15,325 nucleotides of DNA from an uncultured Muribaculaceae bacterium (lineage in GTDB: Bacteria > Bacteroidota > Bacteroidia > Bacteroidales > Muribaculaceae), in NCBI GenBank assembly GCA_948788915.1, contig CAQFOZ010000049.1:1-15325 (forward strand). The letters run 5' to 3'. Positions 1 through 7,616 of the stretch are shown here, one piece after another (position 1 is the first letter of the stretch; each line of letters opens with the position of its first letter). The translations under genes and the position numbers were made by a program. Under the pieces are notes generated by a model that did not search any database, was not told the DNA's origin, and saw only the letters and a program-made list of their open reading frames with translations.

Positions 1-20
1 CAACATAACCACGCTTGCCC

Positions 21-1646
21 ATGAGTTACGCTGTACTCCACATCATGAAGGCAAGAGGGTCATGCACCGCTATCGCCCGACACATCGAGCGAAGCACACA
101 GCCCGACAATGCCCACCCCGAATTGCGCCACCTCAACCGCGATGACTTCATCAAATATCCCGACGGAGTGGCAGGATTGGGCGAGGCTATCCAGCACCGC
201 ATCGACCATGCTGGGCTTACACGCAAAGTCGGCAAGAACCAGGTCCTCGCGCTCAATGTCCTGCTTTCGTCCGACGGCGAAGCCCTGCGTCGGCTTGCCG
301 AAGAAGGCAGACTGAACGAGTGGGCGGAGGCGAGTGTCGGCTGGGCAAAGGAAACATTCGGAGCGGCCAACGTGGTGGGCGCACATCTGCACATGGACGA
401 GCAGACACCGCACCTTCATGTGACGGTCGTGCCTATCGTGACCACCGAGAGAAGACGGAAGGCGAGCGAGGCGAAAGCCACCAAGCGTTACCGCGCCAAG
501 CCGAAGAACGGCCCCCGGCTGAGTGCCGACGACATCATGACACGCGACAACCTCACATCGTTCCAAGACACCTACGCAAAGGCGATGGAACGGTTCGGAT
601 TGGAGCGTGGAGTGAGAGGTTCGGAAGCTCGCCATGTTGACCAGCACGAATACTACCGCAATTGTCAACGGAAGAAAAAAGACCTCGAACAAGATGTAAG
701 CCAACTCGCCATTGAGAAAAACGTGTTGAGCATTGAGAACAAATCGTTGGAAGCCACCAAGAAGAAAACCGAGCGAGAAACGAAGGCATTGGAAGGTAAA
801 AAGACCTTGATTGAGAGCTACAACTCCCGAATGCTTCAGGAGAACGCAAGATTGACTGACGCTAATGAGCGGTTACTCTCCGAGAATGAATCCTTGTCCG
901 ACAGCAATTCTTCTCTCGTTGCCGAAAATAAGGAACTAACCGAGGAAAAAGAGCGGGTATCTGGCGAACTTGCTGTTATCGAATCCAACAGAAGGAAACT
1001 CACCGCCGAGAAAAAGGCTTGTGAGGAAGAAACGGAAACGGCAAAGAGGGAAACCGAGGTAGCCAAGCGCGAGGCGGCAGAGGCTAAAGCCGAGCGCGAC
1101 AGGCAGAAGAAAGAGGCGGTGAGCAACATCGCTAACATCTTCACGGGGTCAAAGACCAAGCGGCTTGAATCCGAAATTGCCGACCGCGACCGCACCATTG
1201 AGAATTTGAAATTGCAGATGTCCTCTCAAAGAGAAACGAGCAGCCGTGAAATCGGCAATCTCCGTGACAGTATGCGCCGTCAGCAGGAACAGCATGATAG
1301 TTTCAAACGTGGCTTCGATTCTCAGATGAGCCGAATTGAAAAATACTTTCCGTCTGTAAAGTTGCTCATGCCCGCAATTCTTGATTGCGAGAGCGTGAGA
1401 ATGTCTGAGGGAACAATCAAGGCTTTGCTTGACTGTAACCCCCGCGTATTCAATTCCGGGCAAAAACTATACGACCCGACAAAACAGGAATACGCGGATG
1501 TTGGAGGCACTGAAGTTCAAATCAAGCCCGACCCGAAGGACGGCAACCAATTCCATCTGCACATCAACGGCAAGAATATTTTTCAGTGGTTCAAAGACCT
1601 GTGGCAATCACTGAAACAAACCATAAGCCGAGGAATGCGCCGTTAA
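21..1646 (+). CDS. MobV-type relaxase (Mob/Pre plasmid recombination family)
   Basis: This is a DNA relaxase expected to nick an origin of transfer and pilot a mobilizable plasmid or integrative element during conjugation. The N-terminus has the MobV layout: SYAVLHIMK near residues 2-10, a conserved HLNRDDF stretch at about 37-43, and the metal-binding signature HLHMDEQTPHLH at about 122-133. The GLERGVRGSEARH stretch at about 194-206 is also typical. Residues about 215-430 are a long charged coiled coil rich in Glu, Lys and Arg, and the end (NGKNIFQWFKDLW) resembles the usual MobV C-terminus in Bacteroidales, so at 541 residues the protein looks complete. I chose the ATG at 21. The TTG at 15 is in frame but would only add Met-Pro. 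The first ~600 bases are visibly more GC-rich than the neighbouring minus-strand gene, which fits transferred DNA. Family assignment is confident; whether the element is still mobile cannot be seen, because its left part lies outside the window. Confidence 0.93.
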   Translation: MSYAVLHIMKARGSCTAIARHIERSTQPDNAHPELRHLNRDDFIKYPDGVAGLGEAIQHRIDHAGLTRKVGKNQVLALNVLLSSDGEALRRLAEEGRLNEWAEASVGWAKETFGAANVVGAHLHMDEQTPHLHVTVVPIVTTERRRKASEAKATKRYRAKPKNGPRLSADDIMTRDNLTSFQDTYAKAMERFGLERGVRGSEARHVDQHEYYRNCQRKKKDLEQDVSQLAIEKNVLSIENKSLEATKKKTERETKALEGKKTLIESYNSRMLQENARLTDANERLLSENESLSDSNSSLVAENKELTEEKERVSGELAVIESNRRKLTAEKKACEEETETAKRETEVAKREAAEAKAERDRQKKEAVSNIANIFTGSKTKRLESEIADRDRTIENLKLQMSSQRETSSREIGNLRDSMRRQQEQHDSFKRGFDSQMSRIEKYFPSVKLLMPAILDCESVRMSEGTIKALLDCNPRVFNSGQKLYDPTKQEYADVGGTEVQIKPDPKDGNQFHLHINGKNIFQWFKDLWQSLKQTISRGMRR

Positions 1647-1648
1647 AA

Positions 1649-1676
1649 AAAGCCGCCGACTAAACTCGGCGGCTTT
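1649..1676. terminator. bidirectional rho-independent terminator
   Basis: A perfect 11-bp stem (AAAGCCGCCGA / TCGGCGGCTTT) with a 6-nt loop (CTAAAC) starts 2 bases after the relaxase stop codon. It sits between two convergent genes. The A-rich left flank gives a T-run on the minus strand and the right arm ends in TTT on the plus strand, so it can serve both. Confidence 0.92.
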
Positions 1677-1679
1677 CAT

Positions 1680-2786
1680 CTAATTTTCAATTAGATACTT
1701 ATCTTCAATTGCTTTAACAAGTCTTGATACAGCAGGAGATATGGGTTGTAAATCTTTTGGGTATTGGAATGACAACCGACCGTAATCTTTTTGGAACTCT
1801 TTATATTCATCAATAGTGCAATTAGTTAGATCTACGGGATATAATTCCAAGTAGGAGTTCATGTCTATTGGATGGGTAGTATTGAAAATCTTTTTAATCC
1901 ATTTTCCTTTACCAACAAGATGTATATTGTAAGTCCCGCTTATAAAATCCTGAATTCCAACAGAATTAGAGCCATTGTCTGCGAAAGTCAAATTCCAAGT
2001 TCCATTATCAATGTCAACAGTCATTCCAATAAGCTTAAATATAAAGGGAGACCATTTTCGGTTTTTGTGATTACTCAATACATCGGCTGTCTTTGTAAAG
2101 ATATTATTTTTTCTTTTAAATACGAATTGAGGCCCATATTTACCATAAATTGTATCAGTTTCTTCGCCAGCTTTAATTGCCTCTGGATAGACTATTTTAT
2201 CCGTCGGAACAAACGCCATAAAATCATACCACGAAAGTTCAGCAATATCATCATCATATTTAGGAATAAAGATACTATCATTGCCATTTTTAGAAATACG
2301 TGCATATCGCTTATAACCCTTTGCGGTTGGTCTTGCATCAAAACTTTTATAACCTTTGACCTTACCATCAGCAACAAATGCTTCTGCCATATACTCACAG
2401 TAATATTGCATGGTGTCTGACCCCGCGATTCCACTGCTATATTCACGAGCAAAACACAAAATTCGTTTTATTGGACGTTCTATTGGCTGAATAATTACTT
2501 CGCTCAATTCGTATGTCGCAGGACTAAGTTTAATAGTATCTGTAGGTGAGATTGTTACAGGTTTATATCCCATATAACGGATTGTGATTTGCATATCTCC
2601 TTGATTGTCTACAGAAATACATCCGTCATCATCTGTTATGCCTATTATAATACCGTATTTGTCTATCACAGTTGCCCCTGCTAATGGAGAGTTGTCGTTT
2701 TTGTCAACGACACTTATTGAAGTTTTAGCAGACACCACACCATAGCATATGGATATTATGCTCAGTAAAATTATATAGTATTTCAT
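1680..2786 (-). CDS. exported carboxypeptidase-regulatory-like domain protein
   Basis: The 368-residue product begins with a clear signal peptide (about residues 1-20, hydrophobic core IILLSIISIC, cleavage likely after VVSA). It continues with a beta-sandwich of the CarboxypepD_reg-like type at about 22-95: a SISVVDKNDNSPLAGATV opening, a DDDGC turn, an IRYMGYKP strand and a closing LSEVIIQP. This module is common in exported Bacteroidota proteins, including TonB-dependent transporters. The remaining ~270 residues match nothing I recognise and contain no TonB plug or barrel features, so it is probably a periplasmic or surface protein of unknown role. It ends at the shared terminator with the convergent relaxase gene. 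No consensus -7 box lies directly upstream, so transcription may start at the promoter near 3057-3064. Base composition is AT-rich compared with the relaxase gene. Confidence 0.82.
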   Translation of the reverse strand: MKYYIILLSIISICYGVVSAKTSISVVDKNDNSPLAGATVIDKYGIIIGITDDDGCISVDNQGDMQITIRYMGYKPVTISPTDTIKLSPATYELSEVIIQPIERPIKRILCFAREYSSGIAGSDTMQYYCEYMAEAFVADGKVKGYKSFDARPTAKGYKRYARISKNGNDSIFIPKYDDDIAELSWYDFMAFVPTDKIVYPEAIKAGEETDTIYGKYGPQFVFKRKNNIFTKTADVLSNHKNRKWSPFIFKLIGMTVDIDNGTWNLTFADNGSNSVGIQDFISGTYNIHLVGKGKWIKKIFNTTHPIDMNSYLELYPVDLTNCTIDEYKEFQKDYGRLSFQYPKDLQPISPAVSRLVKAIEDKYLIEN

Positions 2787-2828
2787 AATTATATATTAGT
2801 AGTTTTGTGTATTGTAATAATCTGGTTG

Positions 2829-2969
2829 TCAGTTGAATATGGGCGTGTTTGTGGGGTATTGCGTTGCTGAAAGAGTTATTTTGGCATCTTGTTTACATTC
2901 CATGTCAATCAAGACACCTCTACTCCTCTCAGTTTCATCTGCATATTCGTTCATTTTGACAATAAGCAT
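2829..2969 (-). CDS. possible 46-residue small protein, unrecognised
   Basis: An open frame on the minus strand begins MLIVKMNEYADETERS and ends TNTPIFN. It lies between a consensus -7 box at 3057-3064 and the exported-protein gene that starts at 2786, in the same orientation, so the two could share a transcript with a leader of about 260 nt. A second ATG (2954) could also be the start. There is no recognisable domain, no signal peptide and no membrane segment. The frame is short enough to be chance. Confidence 0.2.
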   Translation of the reverse strand: MLIVKMNEYADETERSRGVLIDMECKQDAKITLSATQYPTNTPIFN

Positions 2970-3056
2970 ATTAGGGCAATCACGTTTTCAAGTTCAAGAT
3001 AAGCATAATGCTTCTTATTTTCCAAAATGTCGTGACAAGATATATCTCATCAAGTG

Positions 3057-3064
3057 CAAATATA
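3057..3064 (-). promoter_or_regulatory. candidate -7 promoter box
   Basis: On the minus strand this reads TATATTTG followed by CAC, an exact match to the Bacteroidota -7 consensus TAnnTTTG. No TTTG lies at the usual distance upstream. Transcription would run toward the exported-protein gene. Confidence 0.45.
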
Positions 3065-3189
3065 CGGATTTTATTTGTGACGGAAAGTGCCTTGTAAAAG
3101 AATTTTAGGCAAACAAATAGAATTAAATAAAACTAATAGACCTTAAAAATCGCTAAATCGACACTATCGGTTTGCCTTTATTTTGCCGA

Positions 3190-3209
3190 TTAGTACACTT
3201 TTAGTACAC
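3190..3209. repeat. tandem direct repeat TTAGTACAC, period 11
   Basis: Two copies of TTAGTACAC (3190-3198 and 3201-3209) are separated by TT. They lie about 50 bases beyond the 3' end of the tRNA-Leu gene. Short direct repeats near a tRNA 3' end can be arm-type sites for a tyrosine integrase; that role is inference only. Confidence 0.4.
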
Positions 3210-3217
3210 CTCCAAAC

Positions 3218-3257
3218 AAAAATAATGACTGAAAATCAAGCGATTAACAGTCATTAT
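3218..3257 (-). terminator. rho-independent terminator of the tRNA-Leu gene
   Basis: A perfect 10-bp inverted repeat (ATAATGACTG at 3222-3231, CAGTCATTAT at 3248-3257) with a 16-nt loop begins 3 bases after the tRNA 3' end. On the minus strand it is followed by a T-tract (TTTTG). Confidence 0.8.
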
Positions 3258-3260
3258 CAG

Positions 3261-3342
3261 TACCCTGAGCCGGGGTCGAACCGGCACGGATTGCTCCATC
3301 GGTGTTTGAGACCGACGCGTCTACCGATTCCGCCATCAGGGC
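3261..3342 (-). tRNA. tRNA-Leu (anticodon CAA)
   Basis: Read on the minus strand, the acceptor stem GCCCTGA pairs with TCAGGGT (one G-T pair at the end), followed by discriminator A at 3261. The anticodon stem TCGGT/ACCGA encloses the loop CTCAAAC, giving anticodon CAA. The T-stem is GCCGG/CCGGC with the loop TTCGACC. A long variable arm (around GGAGCAATCC) makes this a class II tRNA, as expected for leucine. CCA is not encoded: the next bases are CT. It reads codon TTG. Confidence 0.95.
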
Positions 3343-3352
3343 TTTACGGCTG

Positions 3353-3384
3353 CAAAGTTACATGTTTTTTTTGAATCACACAAA
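3353..3384 (-). promoter_or_regulatory. promoter of the tRNA-Leu gene
   Basis: On the minus strand there is TTTG (3381-3384), exactly 20 nt, then TAACTTTG (3353-3360): a full match to the Bacteroidota -33/-7 consensus. The -7 box ends 10 bases before the mature tRNA 5' end. Confidence 0.88.
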
Positions 3385-3418
3385 TAAGCATCCGTTTTTA
3401 TTGGATTATGCCATACTT

Positions 3419-4873
3419 TCATTGCTCTGAAGGGCGCATTACCCATACTGCGAGGTTGCATCCTGGCACTGTGAATTCGGCACTCCCGTGTTCGTCAAGT
3501 GTGACTTCGTGATTCACGCAGCCGGTTATTTCATGCCATATCTCGCCGGCGTGTGTTTCACCGAGAGACATTTTCTTAGTGCCGTCACAGTCATTGCTCA
3601 TGAGTAGGACCAGGCCTGAGCCAGGATGTGCTTCTTCGCCTTTGCGCACTAGGCCAACGCAGGACGGATGGTCGAAGTATAGTTCCTGGTCGCCATATGC
3701 ATAATTGCGTCTGGCGTCTATGAGTATGTCAATTATTTTTCTGTGGGGAGATGCCACGCGCCCGGTTGAGTAATAATCGCCGTAGAAGACTACGGGATAG
3801 CCCTCTTTCATGAGCAGTATAAGTCCGTAGGCAAGTGGTTTGAACCAGTCTTCCACATTGGATTCCAGCGAACTGCCGGGTTGAGAATCGTGGTTTTCAA
3901 CCAGCGTGACAGCCAGGCCCGGCTTTCGCTCCACAAGAGTGCCATGCAGCAATGTGCTCATATCGAATGTATTGCCTTGTGTCGAGGCTGCGTGGAAATT
4001 ATAATGCAGAGGAGCGTCAAATAGGTCCAGTGTCTCGCCGGTGTTTGTAGCGAATTCTAATAATGCTTCTATGTCGCCGCTCCAGTATTCCCCCACGGCG
4101 TATAGGTCTCTGCCTGTTGTATGTCGCACGCTGTCTATGAATTTCCGTATGAAATTGTAGTCCATATGCTTTACCGCGTCCATACGGAATCCGTCAAATC
4201 CAAATTCATTGACAGCCCAATGGCCCCAGTACTCCAGTTCGGCGGCAACTTCAGGCCTGTCAAGATCAATATCATTGGCCAGCAGATAGTCGTAATTGCC
4301 GTTTTCGGTATCTACGCCCTGGCTCCATCCCTTGCCCTCGCCGATTATGCGGAATATGGCGTTGCTTTCTGTGACGGCGTCATAGTCGACACCGGAGAAA
4401 TCATACCAGTGCCATTTGTAACTCGAATATTTGTCTCCACGGCCCTCGAACGAATATCCCGTCATAGCCTCGATTTCGCGAGGAGTGCCGATTTCTGTGT
4501 TGCGGTCGTCAGGATCTACTTCCACGGCCTCGAATCTTTCGGCATAATCGCCTCCGGCCTTATGGTTGAGCACGGTGTCCAGCAAGACCTGCAGGCCTGC
4601 TTCGTGCAGCGCGGCAACTGCATTCTCCAGTTCGGCGCGCGTGCCATATTTCGTGCGTATACTGCCTTTCTGGTCAAATTCGCCGAAATCATACAGGTCA
4701 TAAGTGGCATATCCCTCGTCCTGCTGCTCGTCAGCCTTATAAGCAGGCGGTATCCATACCGATGTGAATCCCTGTTCTGCCAGATGTGACGCATCTTCTG
4801 CCAATTGGTTCCACAATTGCCCGTCGTTGGGCATATTCCACTCAAAATACTGAATCATTACTCCGTTCTTCAT
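3419..4873 (-). CDS. cytoplasmic alpha-amylase, GH13 (subfamily 5 type)
   Basis: The enzyme should hydrolyse internal alpha-1,4 bonds of starch, glycogen or maltodextrins. All four conserved GH13 regions are present: I, DTVLNHK (D99, H104); II, GFRMDAVKH (R230, nucleophile D232); III, GEYW (acid/base E262); IV, VENHDSQ (H328, transition-state stabiliser D329). The start GVMIQYFEW and the length of 484 residues fit the cytoplasmic E. coli AmyA / Bacillus liquefying amylase group. No signal peptide is present, so it should act on intracellular glycogen or imported oligosaccharides rather than on extracellular starch in the SusG manner. Residues 420-484 form the usual C-terminal beta domain. It is divergent from msrAB across a 248-base gap, where no consensus promoter stands out. 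Base composition and intact motifs suggest a resident chromosomal gene. Confidence 0.95.
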   Translation of the reverse strand: MKNGVMIQYFEWNMPNDGQLWNQLAEDASHLAEQGFTSVWIPPAYKADEQQDEGYATYDLYDFGEFDQKGSIRTKYGTRAELENAVAALHEAGLQVLLDTVLNHKAGGDYAERFEAVEVDPDDRNTEIGTPREIEAMTGYSFEGRGDKYSSYKWHWYDFSGVDYDAVTESNAIFRIIGEGKGWSQGVDTENGNYDYLLANDIDLDRPEVAAELEYWGHWAVNEFGFDGFRMDAVKHMDYNFIRKFIDSVRHTTGRDLYAVGEYWSGDIEALLEFATNTGETLDLFDAPLHYNFHAASTQGNTFDMSTLLHGTLVERKPGLAVTLVENHDSQPGSSLESNVEDWFKPLAYGLILLMKEGYPVVFYGDYYSTGRVASPHRKIIDILIDARRNYAYGDQELYFDHPSCVGLVRKGEEAHPGSGLVLLMSNDCDGTKKMSLGETHAGEIWHEITGCVNHEVTLDEHGSAEFTVPGCNLAVWVMRPSEQ

Positions 4874-5121
4874 AATATCTTTAGTCGTTTAGGTTGCTTG
4901 ATGTGATGTGCAATAAGGTTAAAACACCGCGAGGTCTGGAAATATCGTTAAAACATGTAAAAAGGTACTATCTATAGGTGCTTTTATGTATGTATATGGA
5001 TGTGATTTTATAACACCTTACTCTGATAATCATACTGATACGTCTGTGGCTATGCGCCAGGATATGTCTTGTCCGTGGATGGGCTGGTCAACAACAGCAG
5101 TTTTGTGTTCGTTATATATAC
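4874..5121. other. divergent intergenic region
   Basis: This gap separates the minus-strand amylase and plus-strand msrAB genes. The best promoter-like string is TACCTTTT on the minus strand (4960-4967), one base off the -7 consensus and without a partner TTTG. I see no hairpin, repeat or credible small gene. Confidence 0.4.
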
Positions 5122-6180
5122 ATGGTGTTTAAATATATGTATAAGTTTTTAACCGCTATTGCATTGTTTCCGGCAATGGCCGGAGCGTGTTCGCCGCATT
5201 CATCGTCAGAGTCTAATCATTTAATTTCAAATCATATGGAAGACAGTAAGGAAATATATTTTGCAGGAGGTTGTTTTTGGGGTACGGAACATCTTTTCAA
5301 CCAGGTCCCCGGTGTGATTGGCACAGAAGTCGGATATGCCAATTCAAAAATTGCTTATCCTGATTATAGGGAGGTCTGTACTGGTACGACAGGAGCTGCC
5401 GAAGCAGTAAAGGTGACGTATGATCCGTCAAAAGTGGAGCTTGGCAGGTTGATAGAGCTGTATATGCTTTCCATAGATCCTACGTCAGTAGACCGGCAGG
5501 GAAATGATTCAGGTACGCAATATCGTACAGGTATATATTATACCGGCAGCCGGGATGCAAAGAGTATTGAGGAATATATCGAACCATACAGGTCGCGTTA
5601 TGGCAGCCGGTTCGCAGTTGAAGTCGGGCCGCTGGATAATTTTTACGTCGCGGAAGATTACCATCAGGACTATCTTGGTAAAAATCCTGGCGGCTATTGT
5701 CATATTGATCCGAAATTATTTGAGATTGCCCGTAATGCGGATGCAGGATCAGTTTCTAAGGATGAATTGCGCCATAAGCTGACACCGATCCAGTATGCGG
5801 TAACCCAGGAGAATGCAACCGAGCCACCGTTTGACAATGAATACTGGGATGAACATCGCAAGGGTATTTATGTGGACATAGTTACCGGAGAACCGCTATT
5901 TTCTTCCTCTGACAAGTTCGATTCAGGATGCGGCTGGCCGAGTTTCACCCGTCCTATAGAGAATGATATTGTGTCCGAGAATAGAGACCTTAGCCATGGT
6001 ATGGACAGGACCGAAGTCCGTTCTGCAAATAGTGACATACACCTGGGTCATGTTTTTCCCGACGGTCCGCGTGCGTCTGGCGGACTTCGTTATTGTATTA
6101 ATTCGGCATCGTTAAGGTTTATCCCTTTGTCAGATATGGAGAAAGAGGGTTATGGAGCATACATCAAATATGTCCGTTAG
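5122..6180 (+). CDS. msrAB: peptide methionine sulfoxide reductase MsrA-MsrB fusion lipoprotein
   Basis: This bifunctional enzyme reduces both diastereomers of methionine sulfoxide in oxidised proteins. MsrA occupies about residues 44-205, with the catalytic motif GGCFWG (C51) and a late Cys in GGYCHI (C193) that fits a resolving role. MsrB occupies about 215-350, with the catalytic Cys in LRYCINSASLRFIP (C325) and a likely recycling Cys in SGCGWPSF (C270). The two CxxC pairs of zinc-containing MsrB proteins are absent, so this is the zinc-free form. The first 23 residues look like a lipoprotein signal ending in AGAC (Cys23), which would tether the enzyme in the periplasm. The ATG at 5137 (MYKFLTAIA) is an equally plausible start and keeps the lipobox. 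Reducing power would have to come from an envelope thiol donor not seen here. The neighbours give no functional link. Confidence 0.95.
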   Translation: MVFKYMYKFLTAIALFPAMAGACSPHSSSESNHLISNHMEDSKEIYFAGGCFWGTEHLFNQVPGVIGTEVGYANSKIAYPDYREVCTGTTGAAEAVKVTYDPSKVELGRLIELYMLSIDPTSVDRQGNDSGTQYRTGIYYTGSRDAKSIEEYIEPYRSRYGSRFAVEVGPLDNFYVAEDYHQDYLGKNPGGYCHIDPKLFEIARNADAGSVSKDELRHKLTPIQYAVTQENATEPPFDNEYWDEHRKGIYVDIVTGEPLFSSSDKFDSGCGWPSFTRPIENDIVSENRDLSHGMDRTEVRSANSDIHLGHVFPDGPRASGGLRYCINSASLRFIPLSDMEKEGYGAYIKYVR

Positions 6181-6201
6181 TATGTCGGCTGCATTATTTG
6201 T

Positions 6202-6244
6202 ATCCAAACTATTCCAATCTTAACAAGATTGGAATAGTTTGGAT
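6202..6244. repeat. perfect 20-bp inverted repeat downstream of fic (palindrome copy 1)
   Basis: Two 20-base arms (6202-6221 and 6225-6244) surround a 3-base centre (AAC). The core is AAACTATTCCAAT, 9 bases (CTTAACAAG), then ATTGGAATAGTTT, at 6206-6240. It lies between the convergent msrAB and fic genes, 21 bases after the msrAB stop and 2 bases from the fic stop. No T-run follows on either strand, so it is a poor classical terminator. The core is identical in arms and spacing to the palindrome upstream of fic. Confidence 0.9.
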
Positions 6245-6246
6245 GT

Positions 6247-7551
6247 TTAAAAAACAGCTTCGACTTTTTCCTGATATTGAGATCCCCTTATATACCCTTT
6301 CTTTTGTCTGTTTAAGGAAATTTCGGATAATAGTCCTTTGTTGATTAATCCTACAATGTCATGCTTTGCAGTTGTAGGAGTGACAAGAAGTTTTGAACTG
6401 ACATCTTTTACTGTAAGCACCATGTTTTCATCCTTTAAAAGCATGTAAAGTATTTCTGCTTGCCTCTGGTTTATGTCTCCGATTCTTAGGAGACGGTTTT
6501 GATCGTTTTGTTGTGCAGTTTTTCGGGATATGTATCTTTTAAGTTCGTTAAAAGCTTTTTCAAGGGCGTTTAAATGATAGGTGATGAAATATCCCATGTC
6601 GTTTTCGTCAGCTTCTGTCCGCAGGAATGCTTTTTCATATGAAGCTTTTGATTTGTATATTACTCTTGAAATTGACATATATTCGGTTAGCCAGTAACCA
6701 GACTTGAGCATATACCAATGGAAGAGTGCTCTTGCGGTTCTTCCGTTTCCGTCAACAAACGGATGCAGGTACGATATAAAAAAATGAATTATAATAGCTT
6801 TTATAATAGGATGGATGAATGTAGCCGAATTTTCACTGTTCGCAAAATTTACAAGCCATTCCATGGCTGCAGGGATTTCGGTGTAACAGGGTGGTGTATG
6901 TACGATTTCGTGGGTGATAGCATTTTCGACAACAACATCATTGTTTTCTCTGAACCGGCCGCTGTCTTCCGGATTGTCTAAGGTAGAGTCGGTAATTAGG
7001 GAATGAATATTAAGTATGAAATCGATGGATAAAGGTACATTTGTGTGTGATGACAGATAATTGATTGTTTGAAAGTTATTATAAATCATCCGTTGTGATT
7101 TATCTTTTGGGGTGATATTCTTGCGAAGCATTTCCTTGGCAATCTTCCTTGTGGTAGACGCTCCTTCCATTTGGCTGGAAGATATGGCTTCTTCAATTAT
7201 TGACCCAACTAAATACCGCTGTCTGTTTTCTTGAGGGAGTACAGATTCGCTCCCCCATGCTCCGCCAAATTTCATATCAAATATATGACATAGCCTCATC
7301 ATGTTGTTGGTAAGGCTAAAATGCAGTTTATACGGAGCATATACCTCAATAGATTTTGTCGTTCGTATAGTTTTGACAAGGCTCCATATATCCGTACTGC
7401 TGTCGATCCCGTGGATTTTCTTATATTTGATATCGCTCCAGTATGAATATTCATCCAGTAGTTTGTTTAACTCTTCCAATAAAGCCTTGTCCATGCTCAA
7501 TATGTTGACCGGTGTCTTAGCTGGTTCTGTATGAGGCGGCAGTTCTATCAT
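6247..7551 (-). CDS. Fic domain AMP-transferase, class II, with C-terminal winged helix
   Basis: Fic proteins usually transfer AMP from ATP to hydroxyl side chains of target proteins. The canonical catalytic motif HPFVDGNGRTAR is at residues 263-274 with His263 intact. An N-terminal inhibitory motif SSQMEG (S125, E129, G130; pattern S/T-x-x-x-E-G/N) places it in class II, where the same chain holds itself inactive. Residues about 360-425 read as a winged helix-turn-helix (QRQAEILYMLL, then VKDVSSKLLVTPTTAKHDIVGLINKGLLSE). At 434 residues it matches stand-alone bacterial class II Fic proteins with a C-terminal HTH, such as the Shewanella and Bacteroides examples. No antitoxin gene is adjacent, which fits built-in inhibition. 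The gene is monocistronic and bracketed by two identical-arm palindromes; its promoter overlaps one of them, so binding by its own HTH is an attractive inference. Targets are unknown. Confidence 0.93.
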   Translation of the reverse strand: MIELPPHTEPAKTPVNILSMDKALLEELNKLLDEYSYWSDIKYKKIHGIDSSTDIWSLVKTIRTTKSIEVYAPYKLHFSLTNNMMRLCHIFDMKFGGAWGSESVLPQENRQRYLVGSIIEEAISSSQMEGASTTRKIAKEMLRKNITPKDKSQRMIYNNFQTINYLSSHTNVPLSIDFILNIHSLITDSTLDNPEDSGRFRENNDVVVENAITHEIVHTPPCYTEIPAAMEWLVNFANSENSATFIHPIIKAIIIHFFISYLHPFVDGNGRTARALFHWYMLKSGYWLTEYMSISRVIYKSKASYEKAFLRTEADENDMGYFITYHLNALEKAFNELKRYISRKTAQQNDQNRLLRIGDINQRQAEILYMLLKDENMVLTVKDVSSKLLVTPTTAKHDIVGLINKGLLSEISLNRQKKGYIRGSQYQEKVEAVF

Positions 7552-7584
7552 ATAATGATTTTTATGTTTTTGTTAAACCTTATG

Positions 7585-7616
7585 CAAAGGTAATTAAACT
7601 ATTCCAATCTTACAAA
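7585..7616 (-). promoter_or_regulatory. fic promoter (-33 and -7 boxes)
   Basis: On the minus strand TTTG (7613-7616), a 20-nt spacer and TACCTTTG (7585-7592) match the Bacteroidota consensus exactly. The -7 box lies 33 bases upstream of the fic ATG. The -33 TTTG falls inside the 9-base centre of the palindrome at 7596-7630, and the whole proximal palindrome arm fills the -33/-7 spacer. Confidence 0.85.

Noticed and set aside
60..704. Long minus-strand open frame opposite the relaxase
   Set aside because: It lies antisense to the strongly supported MobV domain in GC-rich DNA and has no recognisable features.
2833..3108. 91-codon plus-strand frame before the tRNA
   Set aside because: It has no promoter or known motif and low-complexity composition. 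The minus strand has the better promoter and a better-placed small frame.
3183..3374. 63-codon plus-strand frame
   Set aside because: It reads through the antisense strand of the tRNA-Leu gene, a classic artefact.
3385..3418. Imperfect repeat GCATCC/GGATTATGC as an amylase terminator
   Set aside because: Pairing is short and interrupted and no T-run follows on the minus strand.
4121..4789. 222-codon plus-strand frame within the amylase region
   Set aside because: It is antisense to a gene with all four GH13 motifs; a shadow frame.
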